Shown here piece after piece: positions 1 to 10,908 of a stretch of DNA of 64,000 nucleotides. Source of the DNA: Flectonema sp. DT1601. Lineage: Eukaryota > Euglenozoa > Diplonemea > Diplonemida > Diplonemidae. The position numbers and the translations under genes are program-made. The notes under the pieces were generated by a model that saw nothing but the letters and a program-made list of their open reading frames with translations, searched no databases and was not told where the DNA came from. The DNA lies in NCBI GenBank assembly GCA_964019425.1, contig OZ025791.1:906501-970500 (forward strand), read 5' to 3'. Position 1 is the stretch's first letter. Each line of letters opens with the position of its first letter.

Positions 1-2253
1 ACATTAGTACAAATCACAGGGAGCTGATTCTCTTGAAGTAGATGAGAAACGTTCATAACTGACTTCTATCCTCTCTTCGCCACTTCCATGGGTGGCGTTC
101 TCTTCTTTGATCCTTTTCCCTCTTCACCTCACTGTTGAATGATGACTAGAACACATTAGTACAAATCACAGGGAGCTGATTCTCTTGAAGTAGATGAGAA
201 ACGTTCATAACTGACTTCTATCCTCTCTTCGCCACTTCCATGGGTGGCGTTCTCTTCTTTGATCCTTTTCCCTCTTCACCTCACTGTTGAATGATGACTA
301 GAACACATTAGTACAAATCACAGGGAGCTGATTCTCTTGAAGTAGATGAGAAATGTTCATAACTGACTTCTATCCTCTCTTCGCCACTTCCATGGGTGGC
401 GTTCTCTTCTTTGATCCTTTTCCCTCTTCACCTCACTGTCGAATGATGACTAGAACACATTAGTACAAATCACAGGGAGCTGATTCTCTTGAAGTAGATG
501 AGAAATGTTCATAACTGACTTCTGTCTTCCCTTCACCACTTCCATGAGTGGTTCTCTTCTTTGATCCTTTCCCCTCTTCACCTCACTGTTGAATGATGAC
601 TAGAACACATTAGTACAAATCACAGGGAGCTGATTCTCTTGAAGTAGATGAGAAACGTTCATAACTGACTTCTATCCTCTCTTCGCCACTTCCATGGGTG
701 GCGTTCTCTTCTTTGATCCTTTTCCCTCTTCACCTCACTGTTGAATGATGACTAGAACACATTAGTACAAATCACAGGGAGCTGATTCTCTTGAAGTAGA
801 TGAGAAACGTTCATAACTGACTTCTATCCTCTCTTCGCCACTTCCATGGGTGGCGTTCTCTTCTTTGATCCTTTTCCCTCTTCACCTCACTGTCGAATGA
901 TGACTAGAACACATTAGTACAAATCACAGGGAGCTGATTCTCTTGAAGTAGATGAGAAACGTTCATAACTGACTTCTGTCTTCCCTTCACCACTTCCATG
1001 AGTGGTTCTCTTCTTTGATCCTTTCCCCTCTTCACCTCACTGTCGAATGATGACTAGAACACATTAGTACAAATCACAGGGAGCTGATTCTCTTGAAGTA
1101 GATGAGAAACGTTCATAACTGACTTCTATCCTCTCTTCGCCACTTCCATGGGTGGCGTTCTCTTCTTTGATCCTTTTCCCTCTTCACCTCACTGTTGAAT
1201 GATGACTAGAACACATTAGTACAAATCACAGGGAGCTGATTCTCTTGAAGTAGATGAGAAACGTTCATAACTGACTTCTATCCTCTCTTCGCCACTTCCA
1301 TGGGTGGCGTTCTCTTCTTTGATCCTTTTCCCTCTTCACCTCACTGTTGAATGATGACTAGAACACATTAGTACAAATCACAGGGAGCTGATTCTCTTGA
1401 AGTAGATGAGAAATGTTCATAACTGACTTCTATCCTCTCTTCGCCACTTCCATGGGTGGCGTTCTCTTCTTTGATCCTTTTCCCTCTTCACCTCACTGTC
1501 GAATGATGACTAGAACACATTAGTACAAATCACAGGGAGCTGATTCTCTTGAAGTAGATGAGAAACGTTCATAACTGACTTCTGTCTTCCCTTCACCACT
1601 TCCATGAGTGGTTCTCTTCTTTGATCCTTTCCCCTCTTCACCTCACTGTTGAATGATGACTAGAACACATTAGTACAAATCACAGGGAGCTGATTCTCTT
1701 GAAGTAGATGAGAAACGTTCATAACTGACTTCTATCCTCTCTTCGCCACTTCCATGGGTGGCGTTCTCTTCTTTGATCCTTTTCCCTCTTCACCTCACTG
1801 TCGAATGATGACTAGAACACATTAGTACAAATCACAGGGAGCTGATTCTCTTGAAGTAGATGAGAAACGTTCATAACTGACTTCTGTCTTCCCTTCACCA
1901 CTTCCATGAGTGGTTCTCTTCTTTGATCCTTTCCCCTCTTCACCTCACTGTTGAATGATGACTAGAACACATTAGTACAAATCACAGGGAGCTGATTCTC
2001 TTGAAGTAGATGAGAAACGTTCATAACTGACTTCTATCCTCTCTTCGCCACTTCCATGGGTGGCGTTCTCTTCTTTGATCCTTTTCCCTCTTCACCTCAC
2101 TGTCGAATGATGACTAGAACACATTAGTACAAATCACAGGGAGCTGATTCTCTTGAAGTAGATGAGAAATGTTCATAACTGACTTCTATCCTCTATTCGC
2201 CACTTCCATGGGTGGCGTTCTCTTCTTTGCTCCTTTTCCCTCTCCACCCCAAT
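1..2253. repeat. Satellite array, 15 units of 150/152 bp
   Basis: Head-to-tail copies begin at 1, 153, 305, 457, 607, 759, 911, 1061, 1213, 1365, 1517, 1667, 1819, 1969 and 2121. Most are a 152-bp A form. Four (457, 911, 1517, 1819) are a 150-bp B form with linked changes (TGTCTTCCC for TATCCTCTC, GAGTGG for GGGTGGCG). The order AAABAABAAABABAA, with shared point variants (AAATG/AAACG, GTTGAA/GTCGAA), shows a partial higher-order repeat of about 1,060 bp. The last unit decays after 2190. Each unit holds the near-palindrome CCACTTCCATGGGTGG. The array runs off the left edge, so its true length is unknown. No open frame spans it. Confidence 0.97.
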
Positions 2254-2288
2254 GTTATTATTGATGTGTATATTATAAAGCTTTCAAT

Positions 2289-2303
2289 AATAAACTAATT
2301 CAG
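2289..2303 (+). promoter_or_regulatory. 3' splice acceptor joining the satellite flank to the PH gene
   Basis: The sequence AAACTAATTCAG ends at 2303. A CTAAT branch-like motif and the terminal CAG precede an open coding frame that has no ATG for more than 60 codons. Translation must therefore begin in an exon further upstream, within or beyond the satellite. Confidence 0.5.
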
Positions 2304-4868
2304 GTCTTGAGAAGAATGAGTTGGTTCAGTTAGTTCAGAGACTTCAGAGATACTTGGAAAGGATTGCTAGGCTAACTCAACAAACAAGTGATCCTGAAAA
2401 GACTCAATCGGTAACTCAACCAGTAAAGAACTACAGCACAATTACAACAACTCGCCCAGGTGATGAAGAAATCCCAAAAACCGACTCTCTTAGATGGTCG
2501 TGGACTATGCAATCACAACAATTCTCAAGAGATGGTGACAGTAGACTTTATTGTACTTTAAAATGTACAGTTATAACATCACTTAAGGCTCGTCTAGCAC
2601 CGTGTGCTGTGGCTATTACTGATAAGGCAATGTATCTTTGTAATCTAGTTGATGGAAAGGTTTGTAATTATGATTCTGCCATCTTTTATTTTCAAGTGAG
2701 TTCTATTTAAAATGATCAAATCAAACAGGTACTCCACAGAGAACTGATAACAAATTTCAAAGCAGCGTTGCTATTTACTGACAAGCGGTGTCTCGGATTG
2801 AGGATACAGTCATCAGCAAACTCACTTGAACTTTATATTCAAACAGATGAATTTTGGCAAGAAGAGGCTATTGTGACGAATCTTAGAATCCCAGAAAATA
2901 GTCAAATTAAACAAACTCTGGATACCTACATTCCAAAACAATCAACTGAATTACGACTAATGCTAGAACTTGACCCCAGGATAGTCGAAGACTTACATCA
3001 AGACCTTAGACTAAAAGATGGAGAGATCGAACGCTGTCAAAACCTCCTACAGGAGGAGCGAAAAAAATTTCAAAATGAAGTTGATGATGTTAAGAAGTCG
3101 GAGGCTGATAGAGCTTATATACGTTCTCAGGAATCCTCCACTGAGTTAGCGAAATTACGGCATGCTCGGTATGTTTGTTTTCAGGTTGCGTAGGATTATA
3201 TTATCAAAGGAAATAAATAAAAATAAACACAGCAACCTCTCAACTGTAATCATCGACGAGATGGAATCCCGAAACAACAAACACCAACTCGAGATAGTTG
3301 AACGTGAGCATATCCTTCATCAGTTTTTTAGAGAACTTCAAGGACAAGAGCAAAGATGGAGAGATTGGGGTGAACAAAGAGTAGCAGCAGAGAGGCACCA
3401 GTTAGTATTAGCATGTACTGCTACTGTTGAGAAAGCCAATAGGGCGAAGGCCGAAAGCGAAGAATTGGAAAAACGTGTTAACCTTTTGGGAAGAATCACT
3501 CACCCAATAGCTCAAATAGCATGCGGTGAGAGGATCATGTTAAAGGAGTCAGAGAAACGAGCATTGATAGAACGTGACTGGGGGGTCTTCTTTGTAGTTG
3601 CACAGCAACGGAAGACTCAACAATCTACAGATACTTGGGTTGAAATTCAGCAAAAGAATGAAATCTTGCAAAAGAAATATAATTCTCAAAATAAGAATCT
3701 CCACGATATTACCGACAAACACACAGAAGTATCATCAGGTTATCAAGATGCTACCAACCGTGTTGGTTCTTTATTACGAGCGAATAAAGTACTTCAGCAG
3801 TCATTAGGAAGTTGTCAGTTTCTTGATATTCACAGAGTTCGTATGGACAGTATGCTTCTTACTGAAGACACTAATAGAAGAGCTATTGAAGTACAAGCTG
3901 CGGTATCTTATGAACAGTCTGTCTTAAAACTTGTTAGTTATCTTCTAAGTGACGCAGGTCAGATGGGAGCTCCTCTTTTATCATCAATTCACTCTTATGC
4001 CAGATCAGCTGCTAATGATGCTGATGCAATGGCACGTACTGGAGGTGGTGTTTCAGACTACAGTCTTCGATCATTAGCAACGACTTGTGGAAGAGTTTCA
4101 TCATCCCTTCCAAAACTTCAAAAAGAACAACAAGGAGCAATGGATATCGCTTCTTCTTTAATAAACTCTGCAGCATTAAATCTTGATCCTGATAATCTAT
4201 TTGGTCTTTCACTGTTTGATGATGACGACCCTACAGTTCAGGGAGGTATCTACAGTACAATGGAAGGATGGCTTCATCGTCAAGAACAGGGCATCTGGAC
4301 AAATCGATACTTTACATTCTCGAATGGGAATTTAGTTTACACGTCTCCTAATGGTAATAATACGCAATTACTACTCTCAATTGAAGGTCTCTGTAGTGTT
4401 ACATCAGAACCTAACAAAGGAGAAGACTACCCAAACGGAAAGTACGGTTCGTTTATTTGGAGTGTTGAGATGGTGAGCGGTTCTAGAGTAAAGTTCTCTG
4501 CCCCGACTATTGGTGAACGTCAAGAATGGATTAACTCATTCAAGGAAGCTATTACTCAACACTCGAAATACTCTGGGAGAGGTACAGCTCAACTAACTGC
4601 TAATAATAAATTAGTTAGAAAAGTTACGATTTCTCGTTCAGCATCAGGTGCGAATACCTGGGGATCTCCTTCTCCATCTCCTACACTACCTCCAAGAATG
4701 CAACCACTGCAGGCAATGTATCCACAAAGTCTTCAGGGATCTCAACATGGATATTCCAGTCAGGTAAGGCAACCATCTGTGCCAGAGAGGTCGTTTTCTC
4801 TTCCGACACCAACACCGAGAAAAGATGAAATTAATTCAGTTCCTAAGATTGATACCTCAATGTTATAA
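2304..4868 (+). CDS. Coiled-coil protein with C-terminal PH domain, 5' partial
   Basis: Exons 2304-2695, 2729-3168 and 3233-4868. The first intron is 33 nt (GTGAGT..AACAG), the second 64 nt (GTATGT..ACACAG). Joining them keeps one frame for about 820 codons. A nearer AG at 3184 would give a 16-nt intron that is also in frame. The start codon is missing: the frame is open back to the acceptor at 2303. The protein begins with a leucine-rich coiled coil, then a globular stretch that looks like a divergent PH/GRAM-type fold, a long coiled coil, and a PH domain (GWLHRQEQGIWTNRYFTF to the conserved late Trp in ERQEWINSF). A Ser/Pro-rich tail follows. PH domains bind phosphoinositides or protein partners, so a membrane-associated scaffold is inferred. 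Family unknown. Confidence 0.75.
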
Positions 4869-5187
4869 TAGTTAACAACTTATTCATATACACTGCAGCG
4901 ATAACCATAAGGTTTCTGCTTGTTGTCAATTTCTAACTATGTTTTTGTTACGGTTTGTGAGTCGTCAATCCCATCCGACGACTATTCGTATGGTGATTTA
5001 ACCCTTTGAAGGGATTAATTGAAATCCTGATGCAACTTTCTACTTTTTAGATGCTGCTTGCGGCATTGTCTGTACTTGTATTCTATTCGTTTTATTTGGA
5101 TCTGGTATCCGTAGTCTTCCTCTCTACGTATTTTAGTTTGTTAGTGTGTTTTGTGATAATAATAATAATTCTTACCAGCTACACATT

Positions 5188-5983
5188 ATGGAGTCCAGGG
5201 ATGACCAAGGCATGCAAAACGGTACTAAAATTGATGAATATTCGCAGCAGCAGTACCAACAACAACAAAACATACCTGCAGCAGATGGGTATCCGCAACA
5301 GCCGCCGCAACAATGGCAGCAGCCACCATCTCAGTCGATGTATGCCGCTCCGCCTCAGCAATTTCCGGGGAAGACTGTTGCCGTTACTTTGCCTATCGTA
5401 TGTACATTTGAAAACTGAGTAACCATTTTAGATGAGATACGTTGTGAAATCTAAAGCGACAAAACAACAACACAACCAACAGCCAACCTTACGAGTCACA
5501 ACTCCAATAAGAGGATCACTTCGAATGAACCTAATATGGAATTATAAAAAGGTCACTAAATGTCATCTAAGTGAAGACGAGAGTGCAGTGCTGTGGATGT
5601 ATCGACTGAGATGTTGGACTGCGTTGATGTTAGAAATCGTTGCTCCGATTGCGATTTTTATCAGAACTGGTCCGAAAATAAGTGAAGAGTTACTACGAGA
5701 ATACTCAGAGGCTAAGAAGTTTCCGGAAGAAGCAATTGAGAAGATGCGAAACGTGAAAAGATTAAACTATTCCTTACCAGCAAGAATCGGTTGTGCAGCA
5801 GCTTTCTGGATGTGTATTAGAATATTAAATGGATTTATGGATGAGCAAATGTTTCATGGGTTCCTCACATTTAAACCCTCTGTTCTACATGACTATGTTT
5901 TGTACCTTGAAAATGAAAGCAGACGTGCCGGTGAACAGGGATTAATATACGTTCCACATCCTCCTATCCCAGTTATAGTCTGA
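5188..5983 (+). CDS. Q-rich protein with C-terminal hydrophobic segments, unknown family
   Basis: Exons 5188-5397 and 5432-5983, with a 34-nt intron (GTATGT..TTTAG). The chosen ATG follows the acceptor CTTACCAG at 5178. An alternative first exon at 5051-5104 encodes a signal-like peptide (MLLAALSVLVFY) and could splice in frame to 5179 through GTATCC..CCAG, so the N terminus is uncertain. The first 70 residues are Gln/Pro-rich (QQPPQQWQQPPSQ). The rest, about 184 residues, has two hydrophobic stretches (around ALMLEIVAPIAIFI and IGCAAAFWMCI) among charged helices. I do not recognise the family. Confidence 0.65.
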
Positions 5984-6051
5984 GCACTCTAATCAATAAT
6001 ATTACTGTTCCATATACAACTACGTAAGCTCAATACTTCATAGCAGATAAA

Positions 6052-6126
6052 ATGGACTTTATCAGTCCAGCTGCGTTGACGAGCACCATTCTTTGCTTAT
6101 TGCAGGAGGGGTTCTTTATAGATTGA
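6052..6126 (+). CDS. Possible 24-residue microprotein
   Basis: ATG-initiated ORF beginning MDFISPAALTST and ending GFFID, between two larger genes. It could be a single short membrane helix. An AG inside it (TTATTGCAG at 6103) could instead be an acceptor for the next gene. Nothing beyond composition and position supports it. Confidence 0.2.
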   Translation: MDFISPAALTSTILCLLQEGFFID

Positions 6127-6457
6127 TTTCACTATGTAGCTTTAAAAAATCTTTTTTTAAAAAAAAAAGATTTTTTTTTTTTTGATTCTGTCTTACCCTA
6201 TTCTCAGAGAAAGGGAAATAACTAAAAGGCTGAGGGAGAAAGGGAAAAAAGAAAAAAAAAAAGAAAAAAGAAAAAAGAAGCAACCTCCAAGAGATGGATT
6301 TTTGATTAGATACCCAACTTGCTGAACTTGCTGTGTAGCAGCTATTATCTGTAAGTGTTGTTACAGAAAATAATAGTATTGCGTTGGTGTGGCTGATGGA
6401 AGTTGGTTTAGTTTCTTTTCAAACACAAATTTTTCAGATTTCACAAGACATCATAAT

Positions 6458-7090
6458 ATGCAACTTGCTAATCAGATAAATGGAATGGATGGATGGGTAC
6501 CAGCTACTATTAGTAAACGTTGGGATGGTGATGATGGTGAGAGTCTTCCTCCAATCGCAGCTTTCTTAGAAGAACACAACATCACTGAAGTCATCGATGA
6601 GTTAGAGATGAATGAAATCTTCACACTCGAAACATTACTACTCTTAACTGATGTTGATCTGATTGAAGGATTCTCACCAACGACTCAATTAAAACTCGCT
6701 AACGCTTTGGGAAAGATACTTCCCATGCAGTCTGTTGCCACAGTTAGTGTTCAGCAATTAGCAGTTCCTGGTAATCTAATCCATGCACAGTCACTTTGTC
6801 AAGTAATTCCAACAATGCTTCCTGTGGGACAGCAAGCAGTTCAGTTTAATACCGCCTTGCAAACACCTGTTCAGCCTCTCTTAGCAGCTGAGTCTTTCAC
6901 TGAAGTGGTACAACAACTTGTTGAAGAAAGAGAGAGAGCACGCAGAGTAAAGGATTATTCAAAGGCCGACAACATTAGAGAACAGTTACGCAAACAAGGC
7001 ATCCGTCTCAATGATGACACTCGCACCTGGCTTCATCCAAACGGCACAACTGGCGGAACTTGGGGAAAGCAAGAAGCAAAGGTTCGCTAA
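6458..7090 (+). CDS. SAM-domain protein with CysRS-like C-terminal motif
   Basis: The start chosen is the first in-frame ATG after the acceptor TTTTTCAG at 6437. A second model starts at 6396 (three codons) and splices GTTTAG..TTTCAG into the same frame. Residues about 30-85 form a SAM-like helical bundle (IAAFLEEHNITEVIDEL to LANALGKIL), a fold used for protein or RNA contacts. The C-terminal 50 residues contain EERERARRVKDYSKADNIRE followed by GIRLND and W, which closely follows the terminal motif of cysteinyl-tRNA synthetases (ERxxARxxKDxxxADxIRxxLxxxGIxLxD). No synthetase catalytic domain is present. The combination suggests an RNA- or tRNA-related adaptor, but that is inference. Confidence 0.7.
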   Translation: MQLANQINGMDGWVPATISKRWDGDDGESLPPIAAFLEEHNITEVIDELEMNEIFTLETLLLLTDVDLIEGFSPTTQLKLANALGKILPMQSVATVSVQQLAVPGNLIHAQSLCQVIPTMLPVGQQAVQFNTALQTPVQPLLAAESFTEVVQQLVEERERARRVKDYSKADNIREQLRKQGIRLNDDTRTWLHPNGTTGGTWGKQEAKVR

Positions 7091-7158
7091 GAGTCTATTT
7101 AAAGAGATGAAAAAAAATTAAAGAAAAGAAACCATTTGTGTGATAGATCCGCACATTG

Positions 7159-7189
<31 letters not shown>

Positions 7190-7406
7190 GGAATAATAAA
7201 TTGCTTGTTTCTACCCTTTCCTTCCCTTTGTCTAAAATAATACTCGCCAATTTCAAAACCCACGGAAAGTGGGATAAAACTGATTTCTTTTATTATTTGG
7301 CTTCTAAATCCATTGAGAAGTCACACTACGTCTTTGCGACAGCATAAAGACGTAGTGATATTTACATTTAACCTCCCTCTCCGCTTTTATTTTTTTAATC
7401 GTTAGT

Positions 7407-7575
7407 ATGAGTCAGTCCGTCCGTAGTAAGGAACTACTAGCTTTCTTTGCAAACAGCATATCGTTTGTTTGCCTGCTGCATGAATACGAGCCTTGTATGC
7501 TGCTTATTTTCTTTTTTTAAAATTAATCTTTTTTCAGCCATTGAGATCTCCTTAATATTGTCTTTTTTTTTTTGA
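7407..7575 (+). CDS. Candidate small membrane protein, two exons
   Basis: Exon 7407-7494 encodes MSQSVRSKELLAFFANSISF followed by VCLLHEYEP. It ends at a GTATGC donor. The acceptor TTTTTTCAG at 7537 opens a short second exon (SIEISLILS then Phe from a T tract). The first exon is not T-rich, which speaks for coding, but the tail is poor evidence. Product about 41 residues with one hydrophobic helix. Confidence 0.3.
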
Positions 7576-7699
7576 TATTTTTCGAAAAACGTGTTTTTCT
7601 TTTCATCGTGTCTCTTCCTTTTATGCGTTACATCTCTGTATTTTTAAATACAACAATGTTTGTTTCCTTTTTACCCATTTTCACAGTCTTTAATATCGT

Positions 7700-7910
7700 A
7701 GTGGAGCGCCCTACAAAATCGTGGGCTCACCAAGGTTATCACTTTGGTAGACGCATTGCAACTTTCCCATCCTGTAGTTAACAACAGGTAGATTGGCGTA
7801 AAAAAAAGATATTTTTTTTTTTGGGAATCTTTTGAAAGCATAAAGGCGCTACTAAAAGAAAAAAAAAAAAAAAAAAAAAAGCTCATATTATCTATGGGCG
7901 CTGCAACCAT
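7700..7910. mobile_element. MITE-like element, family 1, copy A
   Basis: The ends carry inverted AGCGCC/GGCGCT motifs with neighbouring similarity. Read on the minus strand, it matches copy B (37853-38064) in several blocks: ATGGTTGCAGCGCC at one end, CTGTTGTTA and ACAGGATGGG inside, and GGTGAGCCCA then GTAGGGCGCT at the other end. Blocks are separated by variable A/T tracts. It has no coding capacity, which fits a short non-autonomous DNA transposon. Superfamily not identifiable. Confidence 0.55.
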
Positions 7911-8805
7911 GTAATATGGTATTTCCGTTTATTTATTTTGCCGAAATCTTCAACATGATCCCAATTTAAATTATTTTTTTTTTTTACTCTGACCTGTGCT
8001 ATGTTTGTTTAGCAAAATTGTTTCCTTCCACAAGATATTTGTGTTTTTTTTCTTTCCTTTCTTACTCCTTACACGTATCGTAACATAAAATTGATTCGCT
8101 TCACGATTAGAGGCTGCCATCGGTAGTGGTTTCCACATCGAGTTTTCTTTTGAACTATCTCACGAAAAGTGATTGAATTTCATTATTTTTAGGTTTTGGG
8201 TTAGTGTTTTTTTCATCACCGAGTTTCATCCCAGCAGTGGGAAAAACGCATCATAAGTATGCGGTATCTCTCCTTTATATCTCTATGCAAATGAAAAGAC
8301 CCATGAAAAAAAAAAAAAAGGAATGAATTATTTAAGCTTGGCTTGTTGACGTATCTCTCACTACTTCCCTTCCGGGATAGTTGTGATGTGAGTTTATTTT
8401 TTTTAACATCACTCCCCTTTCCACTATTTCCCTTAAGTCATTGTGCTTCTTTGCTTTTGATATTTTCGTACTAGTAATGTGGGCACGGCATGTATTAATG
8501 CCCTCCGTTGGAATGCTTTACACTTTGCCCTGATACTATTTTTTTTGATCTCGTTTCTGGGATCGTTTAACTAGTTATTTTATTTGTCGCTATTCCCTCA
8601 CCTCCCCGTCCCTCTCTCTCTCTCTCTCTCTCTTCTCTCTCCCATAAGACTTAAAAAAAGATTATTGTGTGAACCATATTATTGTATCGTGTGTTTCTAT
8701 TTATTATAAATCACAACAGGGACGATTAATATGATTAAAATCTAAAAAGGATTCCTCGTTTCCTCCCGTAAACTATTTCATTCATCATAATCAGAAAACG
8801 TTAAA

Positions 8806-10908
8806 ATGATGATTTCAGTGCTGCTATGCAGCATGATGTTAGCAGGAGTCGAACTTGCTAAAGTGTATGCTGTCTCAGATGCACTGTTGATGGATGAATT
8901 AGAAAGCCAGCGACTAGGACCAAACACTGAAGATGATCAACTACTTCGAATGGAGAATGAGTTAGAATGGTTAAGGTTTAATGGAGCTGAATTTATAAAA
9001 ATGAAAGCATCAGTTCTTGATGACCCATACATGATTGATGGAGGACATGGAATGGTCGCAACTGAAGATATCGAAGAAGGTGAAATACTTGCAAAGATTC
9101 CTGAGAGTTTATTCTTTACAGTTGATAATGTTGTTAGAAAATCAAAACCTTCTTCATCTCCATCAAAGATGCTTGATGAAGCTAAGTCAGCACTGCTGAC
9201 TCCATCAGACTTGACTAAGTTATGTCTTTTACATGAAATTGAACACAAAGAAGATGAAAAATCATTCTGGAAGCCATGGTTGCGTTCTCTTGACGACTTT
9301 GATCCGTTTCCAAGTACTCTCAGTCAACACGGTTTGATGGATTCATCAGCCCTTTTACAAGCTGCACAGGAGGTTATAAACTTTCAACGTCTTAATTGGC
9401 AGAAATCTCTTTCAAAATTCATCAAGTCATTCCCAGAGTACAAAAATCTTTTACAAGGAGATAATTGGAAACTAGCTGCATTCCTATTCGAAAAACATGG
9501 AAGAAAGAGTGGTGGTGGTGATGGCAAACACCAAACAATGATGTTGATACCTGGACTTGATTTATTCCAAAAAAGATTTGGTCAGACCGCCTGGGGATAC
9601 ACAAACAGTGATAATTGCATAACAATTTACTCTGTGCAGAATATCAAACAGGGAAATCAGATCTTTATTGACGGTTTGGTTAATAAAAAGAATATGTTAG
9701 GAAGGCTACAACACAGCTTATCTTCGAATTGTTTTTCATGGATGGGTGTGGTGATCCTTCCGGAGACTCCACCAGTGCTATCTGAACGTGATCAAAGTCG
9801 TTTTTATTCACTTCCGATTACACCACGGAATTCAACTGAAGGACGTAATTGGTACTACACTTTAACCTTGTCAGCACCACCTTTTGAATTAATAAATACG
9901 GTCAGAATGAAATACTTAGAAAGAGTAAAAGATGGAAAGCTAACAGCAGCAGAAGCAGAAGTTGAAGTCCTTTCTGATACCATTTCAGTAATTGTGTCTA
10001 CTCTGAGAAATGCTACGAGAGAACCAAATTCTAATTTAAGATCCTTACGAAGATGGCTCATTATTCACAGAGAGTCAAATCTAAAAAGACGAGCAGTCAT
10101 ACTTCGTGTAATGCACATCCATGTTTTGACACATAATATTTTATTATTGGGAAGACTTAAACAGGAGTTAGAGAACAAGATTTCAAACACGCAATCAATT
10201 GGGAATATGGGAATCATAAACCAACAATCACCTCATCACATTCTAGTTACGCAATATCGACTAACGTTTAGTTTATCAATAATCGCTATAAGAATTGCGA
10301 AACTGAATAGAATTAGGGAAGTTTTGGGAAAGCTTCCCGTTGTACTTCCATACGGTCATTTTTTAAATACGTTTTCAAGTAAATTAGTTTCAGACTTAGC
10401 GGGAATTTCTGATGTTGATGATTTACTAAAGCAAATGCGACCTCCACTACGAGAAACAGAAGATAAAATGCTATCAATCTTGAAGTGTGATGTGTTAGCT
10501 TTATTGTGTAGATCGATGAATTGGAAAGATCACACAACTGTTGATCAATTGTTGCAGTTGGGAAGTGATATTGTTTCTCCTGATTCGTTATTCTCACAAG
10601 GGTTGTCTTCTCGGAGGAGGGATTCTCTTCATGGTCATCGTCTTCTTCATGCTGCTGTTATGGAGTCAGATTCTCAAATAATCAAAACTTTATTATTCTA
10701 CGGCTCATCAACCAAATCAAAAACTCTCCTTCCTAAAGATGCTGGTGATGTAGCACTTCATTATGCTAGTAAGCTTCGTCAGGTTAGTACTTTCGCGTCA
10801 CTTGAGATTATGCAGTTGTTACTTGATGCAGATACAGCACATGAAGCATCGTCCTCAGGTTCTAATTATGTAAAACTAAGTGACGTTGAAAAGTACCCAC
10901 AGCTATAG
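8806..10908 (+). CDS. SET-domain protein with ankyrin-like C terminus
   Basis: Single exon, 700 residues, start preceded by AACGTTAAA. The N terminus is hydrophobic (MMISVLLCSMMLAGV), signal-like. Residues about 80-110 carry the opening SET-domain strand seen in SETD3/Rubisco-methyltransferase relatives (GHGMVATEDIEEGEILAKIP), followed by the helical insert. The later SET signatures are weak: the usual DxxNH region reads IPGLDLFQKRF, and the catalytic Tyr region reads IFIDGLVNKKN, without a clear NH pair or YG. Residues about 605-685 resemble ankyrin repeats (GHRLLHAAVMESDSQIIKTL, DVALHYAS). It is likely a diverged methyltransferase-fold protein, possibly inactive. Confidence 0.7.
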   Translation: MMISVLLCSMMLAGVELAKVYAVSDALLMDELESQRLGPNTEDDQLLRMENELEWLRFNGAEFIKMKASVLDDPYMIDGGHGMVATEDIEEGEILAKIPESLFFTVDNVVRKSKPSSSPSKMLDEAKSALLTPSDLTKLCLLHEIEHKEDEKSFWKPWLRSLDDFDPFPSTLSQHGLMDSSALLQAAQEVINFQRLNWQKSLSKFIKSFPEYKNLLQGDNWKLAAFLFEKHGRKSGGGDGKHQTMMLIPGLDLFQKRFGQTAWGYTNSDNCITIYSVQNIKQGNQIFIDGLVNKKNMLGRLQHSLSSNCFSWMGVVILPETPPVLSERDQSRFYSLPITPRNSTEGRNWYYTLTLSAPPFELINTVRMKYLERVKDGKLTAAEAEVEVLSDTISVIVSTLRNATREPNSNLRSLRRWLIIHRESNLKRRAVILRVMHIHVLTHNILLLGRLKQELENKISNTQSIGNMGIINQQSPHHILVTQYRLTFSLSIIAIRIAKLNRIREVLGKLPVVLPYGHFLNTFSSKLVSDLAGISDVDDLLKQMRPPLRETEDKMLSILKCDVLALLCRSMNWKDHTTVDQLLQLGSDIVSPDSLFSQGLSSRRRDSLHGHRLLHAAVMESDSQIIKTLLFYGSSTKSKTLLPKDAGDVALHYASKLRQVSTFASLEIMQLLLDADTAHEASSSGSNYVKLSDVEKYPQL

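Larger units (their letters stand above)
7091..8805. other. A/T-rich spacer with hairpin, MITE and CT microsatellite
   Basis: 1.7 kb without a large gene. It holds a perfect 12-bp hairpin at 7324-7357 (arms CACTACGTCTTT and AAAGACGTAGTG, 10-nt loop), a candidate microgene at 7407-7575, a terminal-inverted-repeat element at 7700-7910 and a CT repeat near 8612-8638. A/T tracts of 10-25 bases recur. An 18-codon ATG ORF at 8478 is not supported by anything else. Confidence 0.6.

Noticed and set aside
1-2253. CRISPR-like array
   Set aside because: The units are contiguous 150/152-bp repeats without unique spacers. This is a eukaryotic satellite.
7671-7910. Minus-strand ORF starting MVAAPI, matched by a + ORF at 37854
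   Set aside because: The shared start is the terminal repeat of the MITE-like family. The reading frames diverge and are cut by homopolymer changes.
8478-8534. 18-codon ORF MWARHVLMPSVG
   Set aside because: No acceptor, donor or neighbouring exon supports it.
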